DNA of 64,000 nt from Actinomadura nitritigenes (lineage in GTDB: Bacteria; Actinomycetota; Actinomycetes; Streptosporangiales; Streptosporangiaceae), in contig NZ_JAGEOK010000009.1 in the NCBI RefSeq assembly GCF_017573545.1, forward strand, positions 124,001 through 188,000. The letters are read 5' to 3'. The notes under the pieces were generated by a model. The model was not told where the DNA came from, ran no database searches, and saw nothing but the letters and a program-made list of their open reading frames with translations. The number at the start of each line of letters is the position of its first letter. Positions within the stretch are counted from its first letter, which is position 1. Positions 1-8,633 of the stretch are shown one piece after another. The position numbers and the translations under genes are program-made.

Positions 1-1
1 C

Positions 2-1153
2 GCGTGGGCGCTCGGGACGGCGATCCCGGTGTTCGGGCTGATCTGCGTGGCGGTGGCGGCGCTGGCGGCGCCGGACATCGACGTGACCCAGCTCGCGATC
101 ACGATCCTCGGCCTCGGCGGGGTGGCGATCGCCGTCGGCATGTACGTGACGTACATGGCGACGCGGGCGATCGCGGACCCGATCAAGTCCGTCCGGACGG
201 GGATGGCGCAGGTGGAGCGGGGCGACCTCGGCGCCGAGGTGGCGGTGTACGACGCGAGCGAGGTCGGGCAGCTGCAGGCGGGCTTCAACCACATGGTGGC
301 GGGGCTGCGGGAGAACGAGCGGCTGCGGGACCTGTTCGGCCGGCACGTCGGCGAGGAGGTCGCGGGGCTGGCGCTGGAGCGCGGCGACATCGAGCTGGGC
401 GGCGAGACGCGCGAGGTGGCGGTGCTGTTCGTCGACCTGACGGGGTCGACGCGGCTGGCGGACACGCGCGGCCCGGACGAGGTGGTGGGGCTGCTGAACC
501 GGTTTTTCGGCGTGGTGGTGGCGGTGGTGGCGCGGCACGGCGGGTGGATCAACAAGTTCGAGGGGGACGCGGCGCTGGCGATCTTCGGGGCGCCGACGGA
601 GCTGGAGGACTCGGCGGGCGGGGCGCTCGGCGCGGCGCGGGAGCTGGCGGTGCGGCTGCGCGCGGAGGTGCCGACGCTGGACGCGGGGATCGGCGTGTCG
701 GCGGGCCCGGTGGTGGCCGGCTACATCGGCGCCGAGCAGCGGTTCGAGTACACGGTGATCGGCGACCCGGTGAACGAGGCGGCGCGGCTGAGCGACCTGG
801 CGAAGACGTCGCCGGAGCGGGTGCTGGCGTCCGGGACGGTGGTGGAGCTGGCGCACCTGGCGGAGTCGGACGAGTGGGAGTTCGGCCGGTCGGTGACGCT
901 GCGGGGGCGGAGCCGCCCGACCCGGCTCGGCGCGCCGAGGCAGCCGATGCCGCCGAAGGCGCCGCTGGTGCCGGAACCGGCGCCGGCGCCGGACGCGGAG
1001 GGGCCAAGGCGCGTCCGGTTCCCGCGCCCGCTGCGCCCGTTCCGGCGCGGAGGGCGGGTGCTGCTCGGGGCGCTGGTGCTGGCGAAGGCGGCAAAGAGCG
1101 CGAAGCCGGGCGGGGTGGAGCCGCGAGAGGAACCTTCGCAAGGCGACGCGTGA
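2..1153 (+). CDS. Membrane adenylate cyclase, class III (5' end outside window)
   Basis: The reading frame is open from the first bases of the window, so the N-terminus is missing; a GTG at 29 lies inside a membrane helix and is not a likely start. What remains is two hydrophobic segments, a HAMP domain (around IADPIKSVRTGM) and a class III cyclase catalytic domain. The first metal Asp is in FVDLTGSTRLAD, and KFEGDAALAIF supplies the substrate Lys and second metal Asp. YTVIGDPVNEAARL supplies the adenine-specifying Asp and the transition-state Asn and Arg. All catalytic positions are present, so it should make cAMP from ATP at the membrane. The C-terminal tail is Pro/Arg rich and unconserved-looking. 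A possible cAMP receptor lies at 6390-7745. Confidence 0.9.
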   Translation, partial: AWALGTAIPVFGLICVAVAALAAPDIDVTQLAITILGLGGVAIAVGMYVTYMATRAIADPIKSVRTGMAQVERGDLGAEVAVYDASEVGQLQAGFNHMVAGLRENERLRDLFGRHVGEEVAGLALERGDIELGGETREVAVLFVDLTGSTRLADTRGPDEVVGLLNRFFGVVVAVVARHGGWINKFEGDAALAIFGAPTELEDSAGGALGAARELAVRLRAEVPTLDAGIGVSAGPVVAGYIGAEQRFEYTVIGDPVNEAARLSDLAKTSPERVLASGTVVELAHLAESDEWEFGRSVTLRGRSRPTRLGAPRQPMPPKAPLVPEPAPAPDAEGPRRVRFPRPLRPFRRGGRVLLGALVLAKAAKSAKPGGVEPREEPSQGDA

Positions 1154-1311
1154 GTCGATCTGGGGAAATGGACGTGTCCGGCTCGTATCACACGCTCCGG
1201 TTGCGTAATGTCACCGTGTGTACATGGTCTGCTACTGACTCGTAACCCGGGTGTCATCGGCCGGATCGATGGTCGAGGGCAGGCAACCCCCCGGCTCCCC
1301 GAGAGGTGACA

Positions 1312-2256
1312 ATGTCCCGTCGGCATGGTCTCGCGTTCACGGTCGTCCTGACCGCGGCCGTGAGCACCGGTTCCACGACGGCGGCCGCCGCCGAACCGGC
1401 CCCCCTCCTCCCGCCGCGCGCCCCGGCGCCGCCCGTCCCCGTCGTCCCGGTCGTTCCGGTGGTCCAGCAGGCGGCGGCGCACAGGATCCTCGACGTCGGG
1501 CACCGCGGCGCGTCCGCGTACGCGCCGGAGAACACCATCGCGTCGTTCAAGCAGGCCAGGGCCCGGCACGCGGACATGTTCGAGCTCGACGTCCAGCAGA
1601 CGAAGGACCACAAGCTGGTCATCATGCACGACTCCACGCTGGCGAGGACGACCGACGTGGAGCACGTCTACCCGAAGCTGAAGCCCTGGAAGGTCTCCCA
1701 GCTCACCCTCAGGCAGGTCAAGAAGCTGGACGCGGGGTCGTGGTACGCCAGGAAGTACAAGGGCGAGCGCGTCCCGACGCTGGACGAGGTGCTGAGCGCG
1801 ATGCGCGGCACCGGCGCCGGCATGCTGCTGGAGCTGAAGAGCCCCGTGCTGTACCCGGGGATCGAGGGGCGGGTCGCCGCGGCGCTCAAGCGGCACCGGT
1901 CGTACTGGCTCGGGGCGAAGGGCGCGCCCGCGCAGAGCCGGCTGGTGGTGCAGTCGTTCGACTGGGCGTCGGTCAAGCGGTTCCACAAGGACCTGCCCGG
2001 CGTCCCGACGGCCCTGCTCGGCATGCCGAAGGCGAAGGACCTGAAGAAGGTCGCCGCCTACGCGGACCTCGTCAACCCGTCCTACGGCGAACTGACGAGG
2101 TCCTACGTCAAGCAGGTGCACGCCGCGCACCTCCGGCTGCTCACCTGGACGGTCAACAGCAAGACGACGATGGCCAAGGCGGTCGATCTCGGTGTGGACG
2201 GCGTCGTCACCAACAAGCCGGACGTCCTGCACACCGTCCTGAAGGCGAGCGCCTGA
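1312..2256 (+). CDS. Secreted glycerophosphodiester phosphodiesterase
   Basis: Hydrolyses glycerophosphodiesters to glycerol-3-phosphate and an alcohol, outside the membrane. About 314 aa. The N-terminus is a signal peptide (MSRRHGLAF, then a hydrophobic core and AAAA before EPAP). The GDPD TIM-barrel starts with HRGASAYAPENT (His near residue 64), followed by FELDVQ (metal Glu/Asp) and MHDSTLAR (second catalytic His), and ends with TWTVNS and GVDGVVTNKP, all family signatures. ATG 1312 is chosen because GAGAGG sits 5 nt upstream; an in-frame GTG at 1306 overlaps that Shine-Dalgarno. It stands alone and converges on the LysR gene. A role in phosphate or glycerol scavenging from teichoic acids or lipids is inferred. 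Confidence 0.92.
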   Translation: MSRRHGLAFTVVLTAAVSTGSTTAAAAEPAPLLPPRAPAPPVPVVPVVPVVQQAAAHRILDVGHRGASAYAPENTIASFKQARARHADMFELDVQQTKDHKLVIMHDSTLARTTDVEHVYPKLKPWKVSQLTLRQVKKLDAGSWYARKYKGERVPTLDEVLSAMRGTGAGMLLELKSPVLYPGIEGRVAAALKRHRSYWLGAKGAPAQSRLVVQSFDWASVKRFHKDLPGVPTALLGMPKAKDLKKVAAYADLVNPSYGELTRSYVKQVHAAHLRLLTWTVNSKTTMAKAVDLGVDGVVTNKPDVLHTVLKASA

Positions 2257-2291
2257 AGCCCGCGCAGGGAGCGAGTGAGGCGGGGCGGCTC

Positions 2292-3182
2292 TCAGGAGAG
2301 GGACGGGAGCACCGCCCGCGCGCGGGCGATCAGCGCCCGCGCCGCGGGGCCGCGCGGCCCCTCCGCCCGCCACGCCAGCGCGATCCGGCCGCGCAGCCGG
2401 GGCCGGACGATCGGCATCGACGCCAGTTCGTCCGCCCGGCTCGCGGTGGCGGACTCCGGCAGGACCGCCACGCCCAGCCCGTGCGCGGCGAGCTGGGCGA
2501 GGACGGGCGGCTCGCCGGCCTCGAACGCGATCCGCGGGCGCAGGCCGGCGGCCGCGCACGCCTCGTCCAGGACGGCGCGCAGCCCGGTGCCCTTCGGCAG
2601 GCTGACGAGGTCCTGCTCGGCGAGCGTCCGCAGCGTGATCGACGAGCGCCCGGCCAGCGGATGGTCGCGGGACATCGAGGCGAACAGGTCCTGCTCGATG
2701 ACGGGCTGGACGGCGATCCCGGGCGGCGGTGCGGCGCCGAGGCTGAGGAACGCGAGGTCGATGCGCCCGGCGAGCAGCGCCTCGGCGAGCGACGCCGACT
2801 CGTCCTGGACGACGGTGATCTCCACGTTGGGGTGGTCGCGGTGGAACCCGGCGAGCAGGCCGGGCAGGTCGAGGGAGGCGATCCAGTCGATGGTGCCGAT
2901 GGTGACGTGGCCGCGCAGCAGGCCGGTCAGCTCGTCCACCGACAGCTTCGCGCCCTCGACGGCGGCGAGCGCGGCCCGCGCGTAGGGCAGGACGGCGGCG
3001 CCGACCTCCGTCAGCCGGACGGTCCGCCCGGAGCGGTCGAGCAGCGGCTGCCCGAGCTCGCGTTCGAGCTGCCGGATCTGCGCGCTGACGCCGGGCTGCG
3101 CGACGTGCAGCCTCGCGGCCGCCTTGGTGAAGCTCGCCTCCTCGGTGACCGCCACGAAGTACTCCAGCTGGCGAAGCTCCAT
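2292..3182 (-). CDS. LysR-family transcriptional regulator
   Basis: About 296 aa. The N-terminal winged helix-turn-helix is typical (MELRQLEYFVAVTEEASFTK, then AAARLHVAQPGVSAQIRQLE), followed by a LysR substrate-binding domain. The start is set at ATG 3182 because MELRQLEYF is the usual LysR N-terminus; nine extra codons upstream are possible but not family-like. It is transcribed divergently from the MFS exporter at 3254, separated by 71 bp, the classic arrangement of a LysR regulator with its target. The effector cannot be deduced. Confidence 0.92.
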   Translation of the reverse strand: MELRQLEYFVAVTEEASFTKAAARLHVAQPGVSAQIRQLERELGQPLLDRSGRTVRLTEVGAAVLPYARAALAAVEGAKLSVDELTGLLRGHVTIGTIDWIASLDLPGLLAGFHRDHPNVEITVVQDESASLAEALLAGRIDLAFLSLGAAPPPGIAVQPVIEQDLFASMSRDHPLAGRSSITLRTLAEQDLVSLPKGTGLRAVLDEACAAAGLRPRIAFEAGEPPVLAQLAAHGLGVAVLPESATASRADELASMPIVRPRLRGRIALAWRAEGPRGPAARALIARARAVLPSLS

Positions 3183-3208
3183 AACCGGGGATGCTAACAG
3201 CGAGACCA

Positions 3209-3221
3209 TCCAGCTCTTGGA
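3209..3221. promoter_or_regulatory. Candidate LysR operator (TCCA-N5-TGGA)
   Basis: A short interrupted palindrome, TCCAGCTCTTGGA, lies midway between the divergent LysR and MFS starts. LysR proteins usually bind interrupted dyads in such positions. Arms of 4 bp are weak evidence, so this is only a candidate. Confidence 0.25.
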
Positions 3222-3253
3222 CTTCTGGCCGACTCGGGACGCACGCTGGGGGC

Positions 3254-4840
3254 ATGAGCCCAGAATCTCCCGCTTCGATGGAGGTGCCCGCCCCGGCAGT
3301 GTCCGCTCCGGAGGTGCCCGCGCCGGGGGTGCCGGTCGGCTCGGCGGACGCGTGGGGGACCCTCGCCGTCGCGGCCGTCGGGCTGTTCCTCGCCGTCGTG
3401 TCCACCACGGTCGTCAGCGTCGCGCTGCCGACGATCGGCCGCGACCTGCACGCCGGGCCCGCGGCGCTGCAGTGGGTCGTGGACGCCTACGTGCTGGTCT
3501 ACGCGAGCCTCCTCGTCGCGGGCGGCACGCTCGGCGACCGCCTCGGCCGCAAGGGCCTGTTCATGGCCGGGACGGCGGTGTTCGGCGCGGGCTCCCTGGT
3601 CACCGGCCTGGCGCCGGCGACCGGGCCGCTCCTCGCCGGACGCGTCCTGCAGGGCCTCGGACCCGCGCTGCTGGTGCCGGGCAGCCTGACGCTGATCAGG
3701 ACGGTGTTCGAGGACGGCCGGCGCCGCGCGATGGCGATCGGGCTGTGGTCCACCGCGTCGGGGCTCGCGCTGGCGGTCGGGCCGCCGCTCGGCGGGGTGA
3801 TCGTCGCAGGGCTGGGCTGGCGGTGGGTGTTCCTGCTGAACGTGCCGCTGACCGCCGTGCTGGTCGCCGCCGCCGGACGGTTCGTCCCGCGCGTCCCCCG
3901 GCCGGACGTGGCGCGCGGGCCGTTCGACTGGCCGGGCGCGGCGCTGACCACGGCCGGCGTGGCGCTGCCCGCGTTCGCGGCGATCCAGGGGCAGGACGAG
4001 GGCTGGACGTCGGCGCCCGTCCTGCTCGCCTTCGCCGGCGGGGCGGCCGCGCTCGCCGGATTCGCCTGGTGGGAGCGGCGCGCCCGGCGGCCTCTGGTCG
4101 ACGTGGCGCTGTTCCTGCGGCCCCGGTTCGCCGCCGCGAACCTGGTGGCGCTCGTGGTGTTCTTCGCGTTCGTCGGCGCGATCGTCTACTTCAGCGCGTT
4201 CTTCCAGCAGGTCCAGGGCCGCTCGCCGGTCGGCGCGGGGCTGGAGGTGTCGGCGATCGGCGTCGCCTACGCGGTGGCCGCGACGCTGTCGGGGCGGCTC
4301 GTCCACCGGGTGGGGGAGCGGGCGCCGCTGGTCGCCGGCCTGCTGGTCGGCGGCGCGGCGACGCTCGGCCTGCTGCGCCTCGCGCCGGGCACCGGGACGG
4401 GCGCCGTCTGGTGGGACTTCGCGCTGCTCGGCGCGGGGATCGGGCTGTGCGGGACGCCGATCACCACGATCGCGATGTCGGCGGTGGACGCGTCGCGGGC
4501 CGGGATGGCGTCCGCGGTGACGAACGCGCTGCGGCAGGTGGGGCAGGTGTTCGGCGTCGCGGTGTTCGGCGCCCTGGTCTACGCGGGACTGCCCGGCGGC
4601 GGCGCGCCGGGCCGGCTGGACGCGGAGGAGGCGGCGGCGTTCGTCCGGGGGCTGCACCACGCGCTGTGGACGTCGGCGGTGGCGCTGCTGGCGGTGGCGG
4701 CCGTGGCGGCGCCGCTGTGCGCCCGCGACCGGCCCGCCGCTGATCGTTCCGCCGGCGGTCGGCCCGCCGGCGATCAGTCCGCCGCTGATCGTTCCGCCGG
4801 TGGTCGGCGCGGCCGCGGACGGGCTCGCCGAGCCAGGTGA
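3254..4840 (+). CDS. MFS drug exporter, DHA2 (14-TM) type
   Basis: About 528 aa, the usual size of the 14-helix EmrB/QacA group of proton-driven multidrug exporters. Motif A is seen in GDRLGRKGLFMAG, motif C-like glycines in the fifth helix (LALAVGPPLGGVI), and the first helix carries VVSTTVVSVALPTIG, diagnostic for DHA2. ATG 3254 is preceded by CTGGGGGC. The last 40 residues are an Arg/Ala/Gly/Asp repeat that looks like an expanded low-complexity tail rather than a membrane part. The divergent LysR gene is the likely regulator. The substrate is unknown. Confidence 0.92.
   Translation: MSPESPASMEVPAPAVSAPEVPAPGVPVGSADAWGTLAVAAVGLFLAVVSTTVVSVALPTIGRDLHAGPAALQWVVDAYVLVYASLLVAGGTLGDRLGRKGLFMAGTAVFGAGSLVTGLAPATGPLLAGRVLQGLGPALLVPGSLTLIRTVFEDGRRRAMAIGLWSTASGLALAVGPPLGGVIVAGLGWRWVFLLNVPLTAVLVAAAGRFVPRVPRPDVARGPFDWPGAALTTAGVALPAFAAIQGQDEGWTSAPVLLAFAGGAAALAGFAWWERRARRPLVDVALFLRPRFAAANLVALVVFFAFVGAIVYFSAFFQQVQGRSPVGAGLEVSAIGVAYAVAATLSGRLVHRVGERAPLVAGLLVGGAATLGLLRLAPGTGTGAVWWDFALLGAGIGLCGTPITTIAMSAVDASRAGMASAVTNALRQVGQVFGVAVFGALVYAGLPGGGAPGRLDAEEAAAFVRGLHHALWTSAVALLAVAAVAAPLCARDRPAADRSAGGRPAGDQSAADRSAGGRRGRGRARRAR
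4735..4807. repeat. Direct repeat at the 3' end of the MFS gene
   Basis: Two near-identical copies of a segment containing GCTGATCGTTCCGCCGG are separated by about 45 bp and encode AADRSAGGR twice. They create the unusual C-terminal tail of the exporter. Confidence 0.6.
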
Positions 4841-4969
4841 AAACAGCATCCTCGCAGGTCAGCGGCTGGTCATGGGCAACCATTTCTTTGGCCTCTCTTG
4901 GACGCCGGGCGCCCGGCGCGAGGACTGAATCCGGTCCAGCGGGTGATTACCTCACCTGCGGGAGGTCGG

Positions 4970-6313
4970 GTGTACGGACGGCGCACATGGTCCATACGGG
5001 TGCGGATGACCGTGATTGCCGCGACGGTCGCCGCCCTGATCTGCGCTGTGCTCATCACTCTGATCATCGTCGGGGTGCGCGGCCGCGCCACCGAGTACAA
5101 GCGCAACCAGGCCCTCTCCGCGGCGATGAGGGTCGCCGAGGAGTTCCGCCGGCGGCCGGTGCGCGGCGAGGTCGGCGCGCCGCACGGCATCACCGTCCAG
5201 GTGCTGGACGCCCGGGACACCGTGATCGCCGGGACACCGGGCGCGGTGTCCGGGCCGCCGATGGCCACGTTCCGGCCGGGCGCCGAGACCGGCTTCAAGG
5301 ACGCCCAGATGCTCTGCCCGCCGGCCGGCCTGCGCGGCTGCCACTGGGTGATCGACTTCTCCGTCCGGCTGCCGTCCGGGGAGTGGCAGGTCTACGCCGC
5401 CGCGCCGAACGTGCCCTGGTTCGTCAGCGGCGGGCTGATCACCTTCGTGATCAGCGTGGGCCTGCTGCTGGTCCTGCTGGTCGCGCTGCGGACGTGGCGG
5501 ACCGTCGACCGCACCCTCGCGCCCGTCGACGAGATCCGCCGCGAGCTGACCGAGATCACCGCGAGCAAGTCGGGCCGCCGGGTCACCGTGCCGGAGAACC
5601 AGGACGAGATCCGGCGGCTCGCCGAGGCCGTCAACGCGACCCTCGACCGGTTGGACGCCGCGCTCGCCAGGCAGCGCGGGTTCACCTCCGACGCCTCGCA
5701 CGACCTGCGCAGCCCGATCGCCGCCGCGCGCACACAGCTGGAGGAGGCGCTGCTGTACGCCGACGACACGGACTGGCCGCGCACCGCCCGGACCGTCCTG
5801 CAGACCCTGGACCGGCTGCAGGCCATCGTCACCGACCTGCTGCAGCTCGCCCGGCTGGACGCGGGCGCCTGGCAGGAGACGGAGACGATCGACCTCGCCG
5901 CCATGGTCACCATCGAGCTGGCCCGCTCGGACCGCAGCAAGCGGATCGTCCCGCACCTCCAGGAGGGCGTGCAGCTGCGCGGCGACCGGCTGCGGCTGGT
6001 CCGGCTGTTCACGAACCTGCTGGACAACGCCGAGCGGCACGCCGAGTCGCAGGTCGACATCACCGTCCGCGACCAGGACGGCGTCGCCGTCCTGGAGGTG
6101 CTGGACGACGGCGCCGGCATCGCCGAGGAGGAGCGCGAGGTCGTCTTCCAGCGGTTCGCGCGGCTCAAGGCTGGGAAGGCCCGCGACGCCAACGGCACCG
6201 GCCTCGGCCTCCCGATCGCCCGCGAGATCGCCAAGGCGCACGGCGGCACGCTGAAGGTCGAGGACAGCGACCGCGGCGCCCGGTTCGTCCTGCGCATCCC
6301 GCGCGAGTCCTGA
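4970..6313 (+). CDS. Orphan sensor histidine kinase (HAMP-HisKA-HATPase)
   Basis: About 447 aa. The first TM helix is at residues 13-36, an extracytoplasmic sensor region of roughly 110 residues follows, then a second TM near 148-170 and a HAMP linker. The HisKA domain has the phospho-His in ASHDLRSP (about residue 244). The HATPase has the N box (NLLDNAERH), the G1 box (DDGAGI), the F box (FQRFAR) and the G2 box (GTGLGLPIA). GTG 4970 is preferred: GGAGG lies 4 nt upstream, and the longer TTG start at 4898 adds an unconserved stretch. No response regulator gene is adjacent on either side, so the partner must be elsewhere. The ligand is unknown; two Cys flank a short loop in the sensor region. 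Confidence 0.9.
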   Translation: MYGRRTWSIRVRMTVIAATVAALICAVLITLIIVGVRGRATEYKRNQALSAAMRVAEEFRRRPVRGEVGAPHGITVQVLDARDTVIAGTPGAVSGPPMATFRPGAETGFKDAQMLCPPAGLRGCHWVIDFSVRLPSGEWQVYAAAPNVPWFVSGGLITFVISVGLLLVLLVALRTWRTVDRTLAPVDEIRRELTEITASKSGRRVTVPENQDEIRRLAEAVNATLDRLDAALARQRGFTSDASHDLRSPIAAARTQLEEALLYADDTDWPRTARTVLQTLDRLQAIVTDLLQLARLDAGAWQETETIDLAAMVTIELARSDRSKRIVPHLQEGVQLRGDRLRLVRLFTNLLDNAERHAESQVDITVRDQDGVAVLEVLDDGAGIAEEEREVVFQRFARLKAGKARDANGTGLGLPIAREIAKAHGGTLKVEDSDRGARFVLRIPRES

Positions 6314-6400
6314 TCAGCCCCGCGAGCCCCGATCAGCCCTGCGAGACCTGATCGGCCGCGCGGTTCCTGATCGGTCGCGCGGTTCCCGGTCAGTCGCGGG
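6310..6400. repeat. Degenerate ~19-bp tandem repeat between convergent genes
   Basis: Five imperfect copies of a unit starting CTGATCRG run head to tail across the convergent 3' ends. The last two full copies, 6348-6366 and 6367-6385, differ at one base. The array overlaps both stop codons and may act as a termination zone, but no T-run is present. Confidence 0.6.
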
Positions 6401-7745
6401 AGCCGCCCTGCGGGACCCGGATCCAGCCCTTCAGCCGCGACTCCTTCACCCGGCACGTGAACGGCGCGTACTGCGCGGCGTCGTGGCCGGGCACGTGCGC
6501 GAGCACCGTCTCGTACACGAACGCGGACGCGACGAAGGCGAGGTCGGCGCGGGTCTCGGCGAGGCGCTGCCGCAGCGGGCGGGCGTCCAGCAGCCGGGCC
6601 GCATGGATCACCGACGAGCCGGACACGCCCTGCGGGTCGGCGGTCACCGGGCCGACGTGCAGCGCCACCCGCAGCTGGATGCGGACGCCCTGCTGCGCGG
6701 TCCGGTTGTGGCGGCGCAGCGACGCGGCGAGCCGGGCGACGACCGGCTCGACGGCGGCGGCCGGGGTCTCGGGCGGGACGATGATCAGGGCGCCGTCGCC
6801 GCGGTCCTCGCGGTGGCACTCGTCCCAGGGGACGTCCGAGTCGGCAACCGCCTCCCACAGCAGCTCGTACATGATCCGGCGCACCTCGAGCCGGTCCATG
6901 TCGGTGCGGTACGGCGCGCTGAAGGACGCTACGTCGACGAACATGATGGAGCACATGTGGCCCGTCCACAGCCGGCGCGCTGGAGGCTCCTTCAGGGCGG
7001 TGGCCTGCGCGCCTCCAGGGACGGGCATGGGCTGCGTGGGCTGCGCGTAGGAAGGGACCACGCGCAGCGAGGGCTCCGGCGCGCGCGCGGCATACTCCCC
7101 GTACGCGCCATACCCGCCGTGCCCCCTGTGCGCGGCGTACGGAGACAGGACGCCGTCGTCGTACGGGGTGATCGCGGCGTAGGCGCTCGTCCCGGTGTAC
7201 GGGTCGAGTGCCGTCGCGGTGGCGCGGGCCTGCTCCTGCGCCGGGAACACGCGCTCGGTGAGCCGGTCGTACACCTCCTTCTCCACCAGGGCCACCACCC
7301 GCGTGTGCGCGGTCAGGTAGGCGGCGAACTCCTGCGTGGTCATCCGCAGGGCGCGGACGGTGTCGACCGCGACGACGGTCGCCGACCGGCGCCGCAGCAG
7401 CAGCGCGGCGCGCTCGCCGATGATGTCGCCGGGGCCGCGGAACGCGACGATCCGCTCGCAGCCGTCCCTCTCGACGCAGATCCGCACCGCGCCGGAGCGG
7501 ATCACGAGGAGGTGGTCGGCGGCGTCGCCCTCGCGCCACAGCACCTCGCCGATCGGGTACTCGGCGTCGTGCGCGGCCGCGAGGAACGCGGCCTGCTCCA
7601 GCGGCGCGAGCGAGGCCCAGAACCCCTGCCGGGGGGCCGGGGCTCCGCCGGCCGCGGCGCGGAGGGCGGAGCCGGCCGTGGAGAAGGCGGACCCGGCCGT
7701 GGAGAAGGCGGCGTCGGGGTCGTGCACGTGCGTGCGCTCGTCCAT
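6390..7745 (-). CDS. Cyclic-nucleotide-binding protein with a C-terminal cyclase-like domain
   Basis: About 451 aa. After a short N-terminus holding the repeat AFSTAGS twice, residues 45-165 form a Crp-type cyclic nucleotide-binding domain (EVLWREGDAADHLLVIRSGA, then PGDIIGERAALLLRRRSATV as phosphate-binding cassette). No helix-turn-helix follows. A variable linker leads to a class III cyclase-like domain near 255-440, with FVDVASFS and REDRGDGALII (both metal Asp) and a degenerate SSVIHAARLLDA where active enzymes have an Asn. It may therefore bind nucleotide without making cAMP. ATG 7745 is used because the longer frame upstream is proline-rich and unlike the family. It probably senses the cAMP made by the cyclase at 2-1153 (inference). 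Confidence 0.8.
   Translation of the reverse strand: MDERTHVHDPDAAFSTAGSAFSTAGSALRAAAGGAPAPRQGFWASLAPLEQAAFLAAAHDAEYPIGEVLWREGDAADHLLVIRSGAVRICVERDGCERIVAFRGPGDIIGERAALLLRRRSATVVAVDTVRALRMTTQEFAAYLTAHTRVVALVEKEVYDRLTERVFPAQEQARATATALDPYTGTSAYAAITPYDDGVLSPYAAHRGHGGYGAYGEYAARAPEPSLRVVPSYAQPTQPMPVPGGAQATALKEPPARRLWTGHMCSIMFVDVASFSAPYRTDMDRLEVRRIMYELLWEAVADSDVPWDECHREDRGDGALIIVPPETPAAAVEPVVARLAASLRRHNRTAQQGVRIQLRVALHVGPVTADPQGVSGSSVIHAARLLDARPLRQRLAETRADLAFVASAFVYETVLAHVPGHDAAQYAPFTCRVKESRLKGWIRVPQGGSRD
7669..7710. repeat. 21-bp tandem duplication in the coding region
   Basis: Two consecutive copies of a unit containing CCGGCCGTGGAGAAGGCGG encode the doubled AFSTAGS near the N-terminus of the cyclic-nucleotide-binding protein. 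In-frame, probably slippage-derived. Confidence 0.7.
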
Positions 7746-8126
7746 CACCACCCCCGCCTCGGGACGGCCCGGCCGGCGGCGGCCGGGCGCGGGCTCCAGG
7801 ACGGAAGGGACGGGACGGGGCGGGAAGAGTGCCGGTGAATGGGGAGGAAGACAAAGGTCGGGGGACGGTTCTGCATTTCTGACATGTCGATGAACCCCAT
7901 GCCTCGAATCGCGTCTCCGGGCACGCGGTGCCATTGCGTCCTCCGTGCCGGGGGCGGCGGTGGGGGACGGGCCGATGCCGAAGTCGCGTTCACCTATGGC
8001 CCATGCCGCGTGATCGCGGTTAGACTGGGGGCGTCCGCAGAGCACGTTTCACCAGGTCAGTACGGTGTTCCCGCATCTGCGCAGGAGGGCCCGCAGACCA
8101 GGTGCGAGGTGCCCGGCGGTGCCGAG

Positions 8127-8208
8127 GAGTCGCCTCCCGCCTTTCGGCCGATCGTCTTGGCTCGCAACCGGTGATCGTCCGAAGGCGGAGGCGACTCTTT
8201 CTGTTCTT
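8127..8208 (+). terminator. Long imperfect stem-loop followed by a T-rich run
   Basis: The arm 8127-8153 (beginning GAGTCGCCTCCCGCC) pairs with 8173-8197 (ending GGCGGAGGCGACTC) over about 25 bp, with two single-base bulges and one mismatch around a 19-nt loop. TTTCTGTTCTT follows at 8198-8208. The form fits a plus-strand intrinsic terminator or attenuator, though no plus-strand gene lies close upstream. A small palindromic mobile element (MITE-like) is the alternative. Confidence 0.5.
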
Positions 8209-8418
8209 ATGGAATTACCGAAAAAGCGCCGTTCCGTGGATCGCCTCCCCGTGCTCCCCGTCCGGCGGCGCTGCTCGAGCCGCCGGGTCGTGCGGTCACG
8301 TTCTCGCTCCCGTCCACCGGGCGGCCGCGGTGGCCCCCGCCGCGTGTTCACCCTGTGTCAGGATCGTGTCTGTTATGAGGTAGCGAGCCGCCCTCTTGCG
8401 GGAAGGTTGCTGCTATTC

Positions 8419-8430
8419 TGCTACCTAGCA
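8419..8430. promoter_or_regulatory. Palindrome TGCTACCTAGCA, candidate operator
   Basis: Perfect 5-bp arms around CC, inside the AT-richer zone upstream of the Scr1-type regulator. The half-site core AGGTAGC recurs at 8378 and 8586, suggesting one protein binds several sites here; autoregulation by the gene at 8634 is the simplest guess. Confidence 0.35.
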
Positions 8431-8633
8431 CATTACAACATAGTCTACCGACATACAGCACGCCGAAACCTGCTGATCGTCCGAAGATTCCGGGTCACCA
8501 CGGACCTCGGGCCTTGACAGCGCCGCTCGACCGGTGAGTCAGGTGTCGAAGTGTTGGCATGCGTCCTGACATCTTGCTCTCTGCCAGGTAGCATGCGGTG
8601 AGGTGGCGACAACTACGCAGAGTGAGCCGTCAT

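Larger units (their letters stand above)
7746..8633. other. 888-bp intergenic region with a large hairpin and an AT-richer promoter zone
   Basis: No reading frame here looks protein-like on either strand. The left part is ordinary GC-rich DNA upstream of the minus-strand gene. The centre carries a long stem-loop (8127-8197). From about 8370 to 8600 the sequence is distinctly richer in A/T and carries several copies of AGGTAGC (8378, inverted at 8420, and 8586), which fits a regulated promoter region for the Scr1-type gene at 8634. Confidence 0.6.

Noticed and set aside
4..1245. Long plus-strand frame overlapping the cyclase gene
   Set aside because: Arg/Gly-rich low-complexity translation, the shadow of the cyclase gene in high-GC DNA.
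721..3408. 895-aa minus-strand frame across 0.7-3.4 kb
   Set aside because: No domain; it crosses two clear genes and reads as Arg/Ala/Pro shadow.
8049..8351. 100-aa minus-strand frame in the 8-kb intergenic region
   Set aside because: Arg-rich, no Shine-Dalgarno, and it spans the large hairpin.
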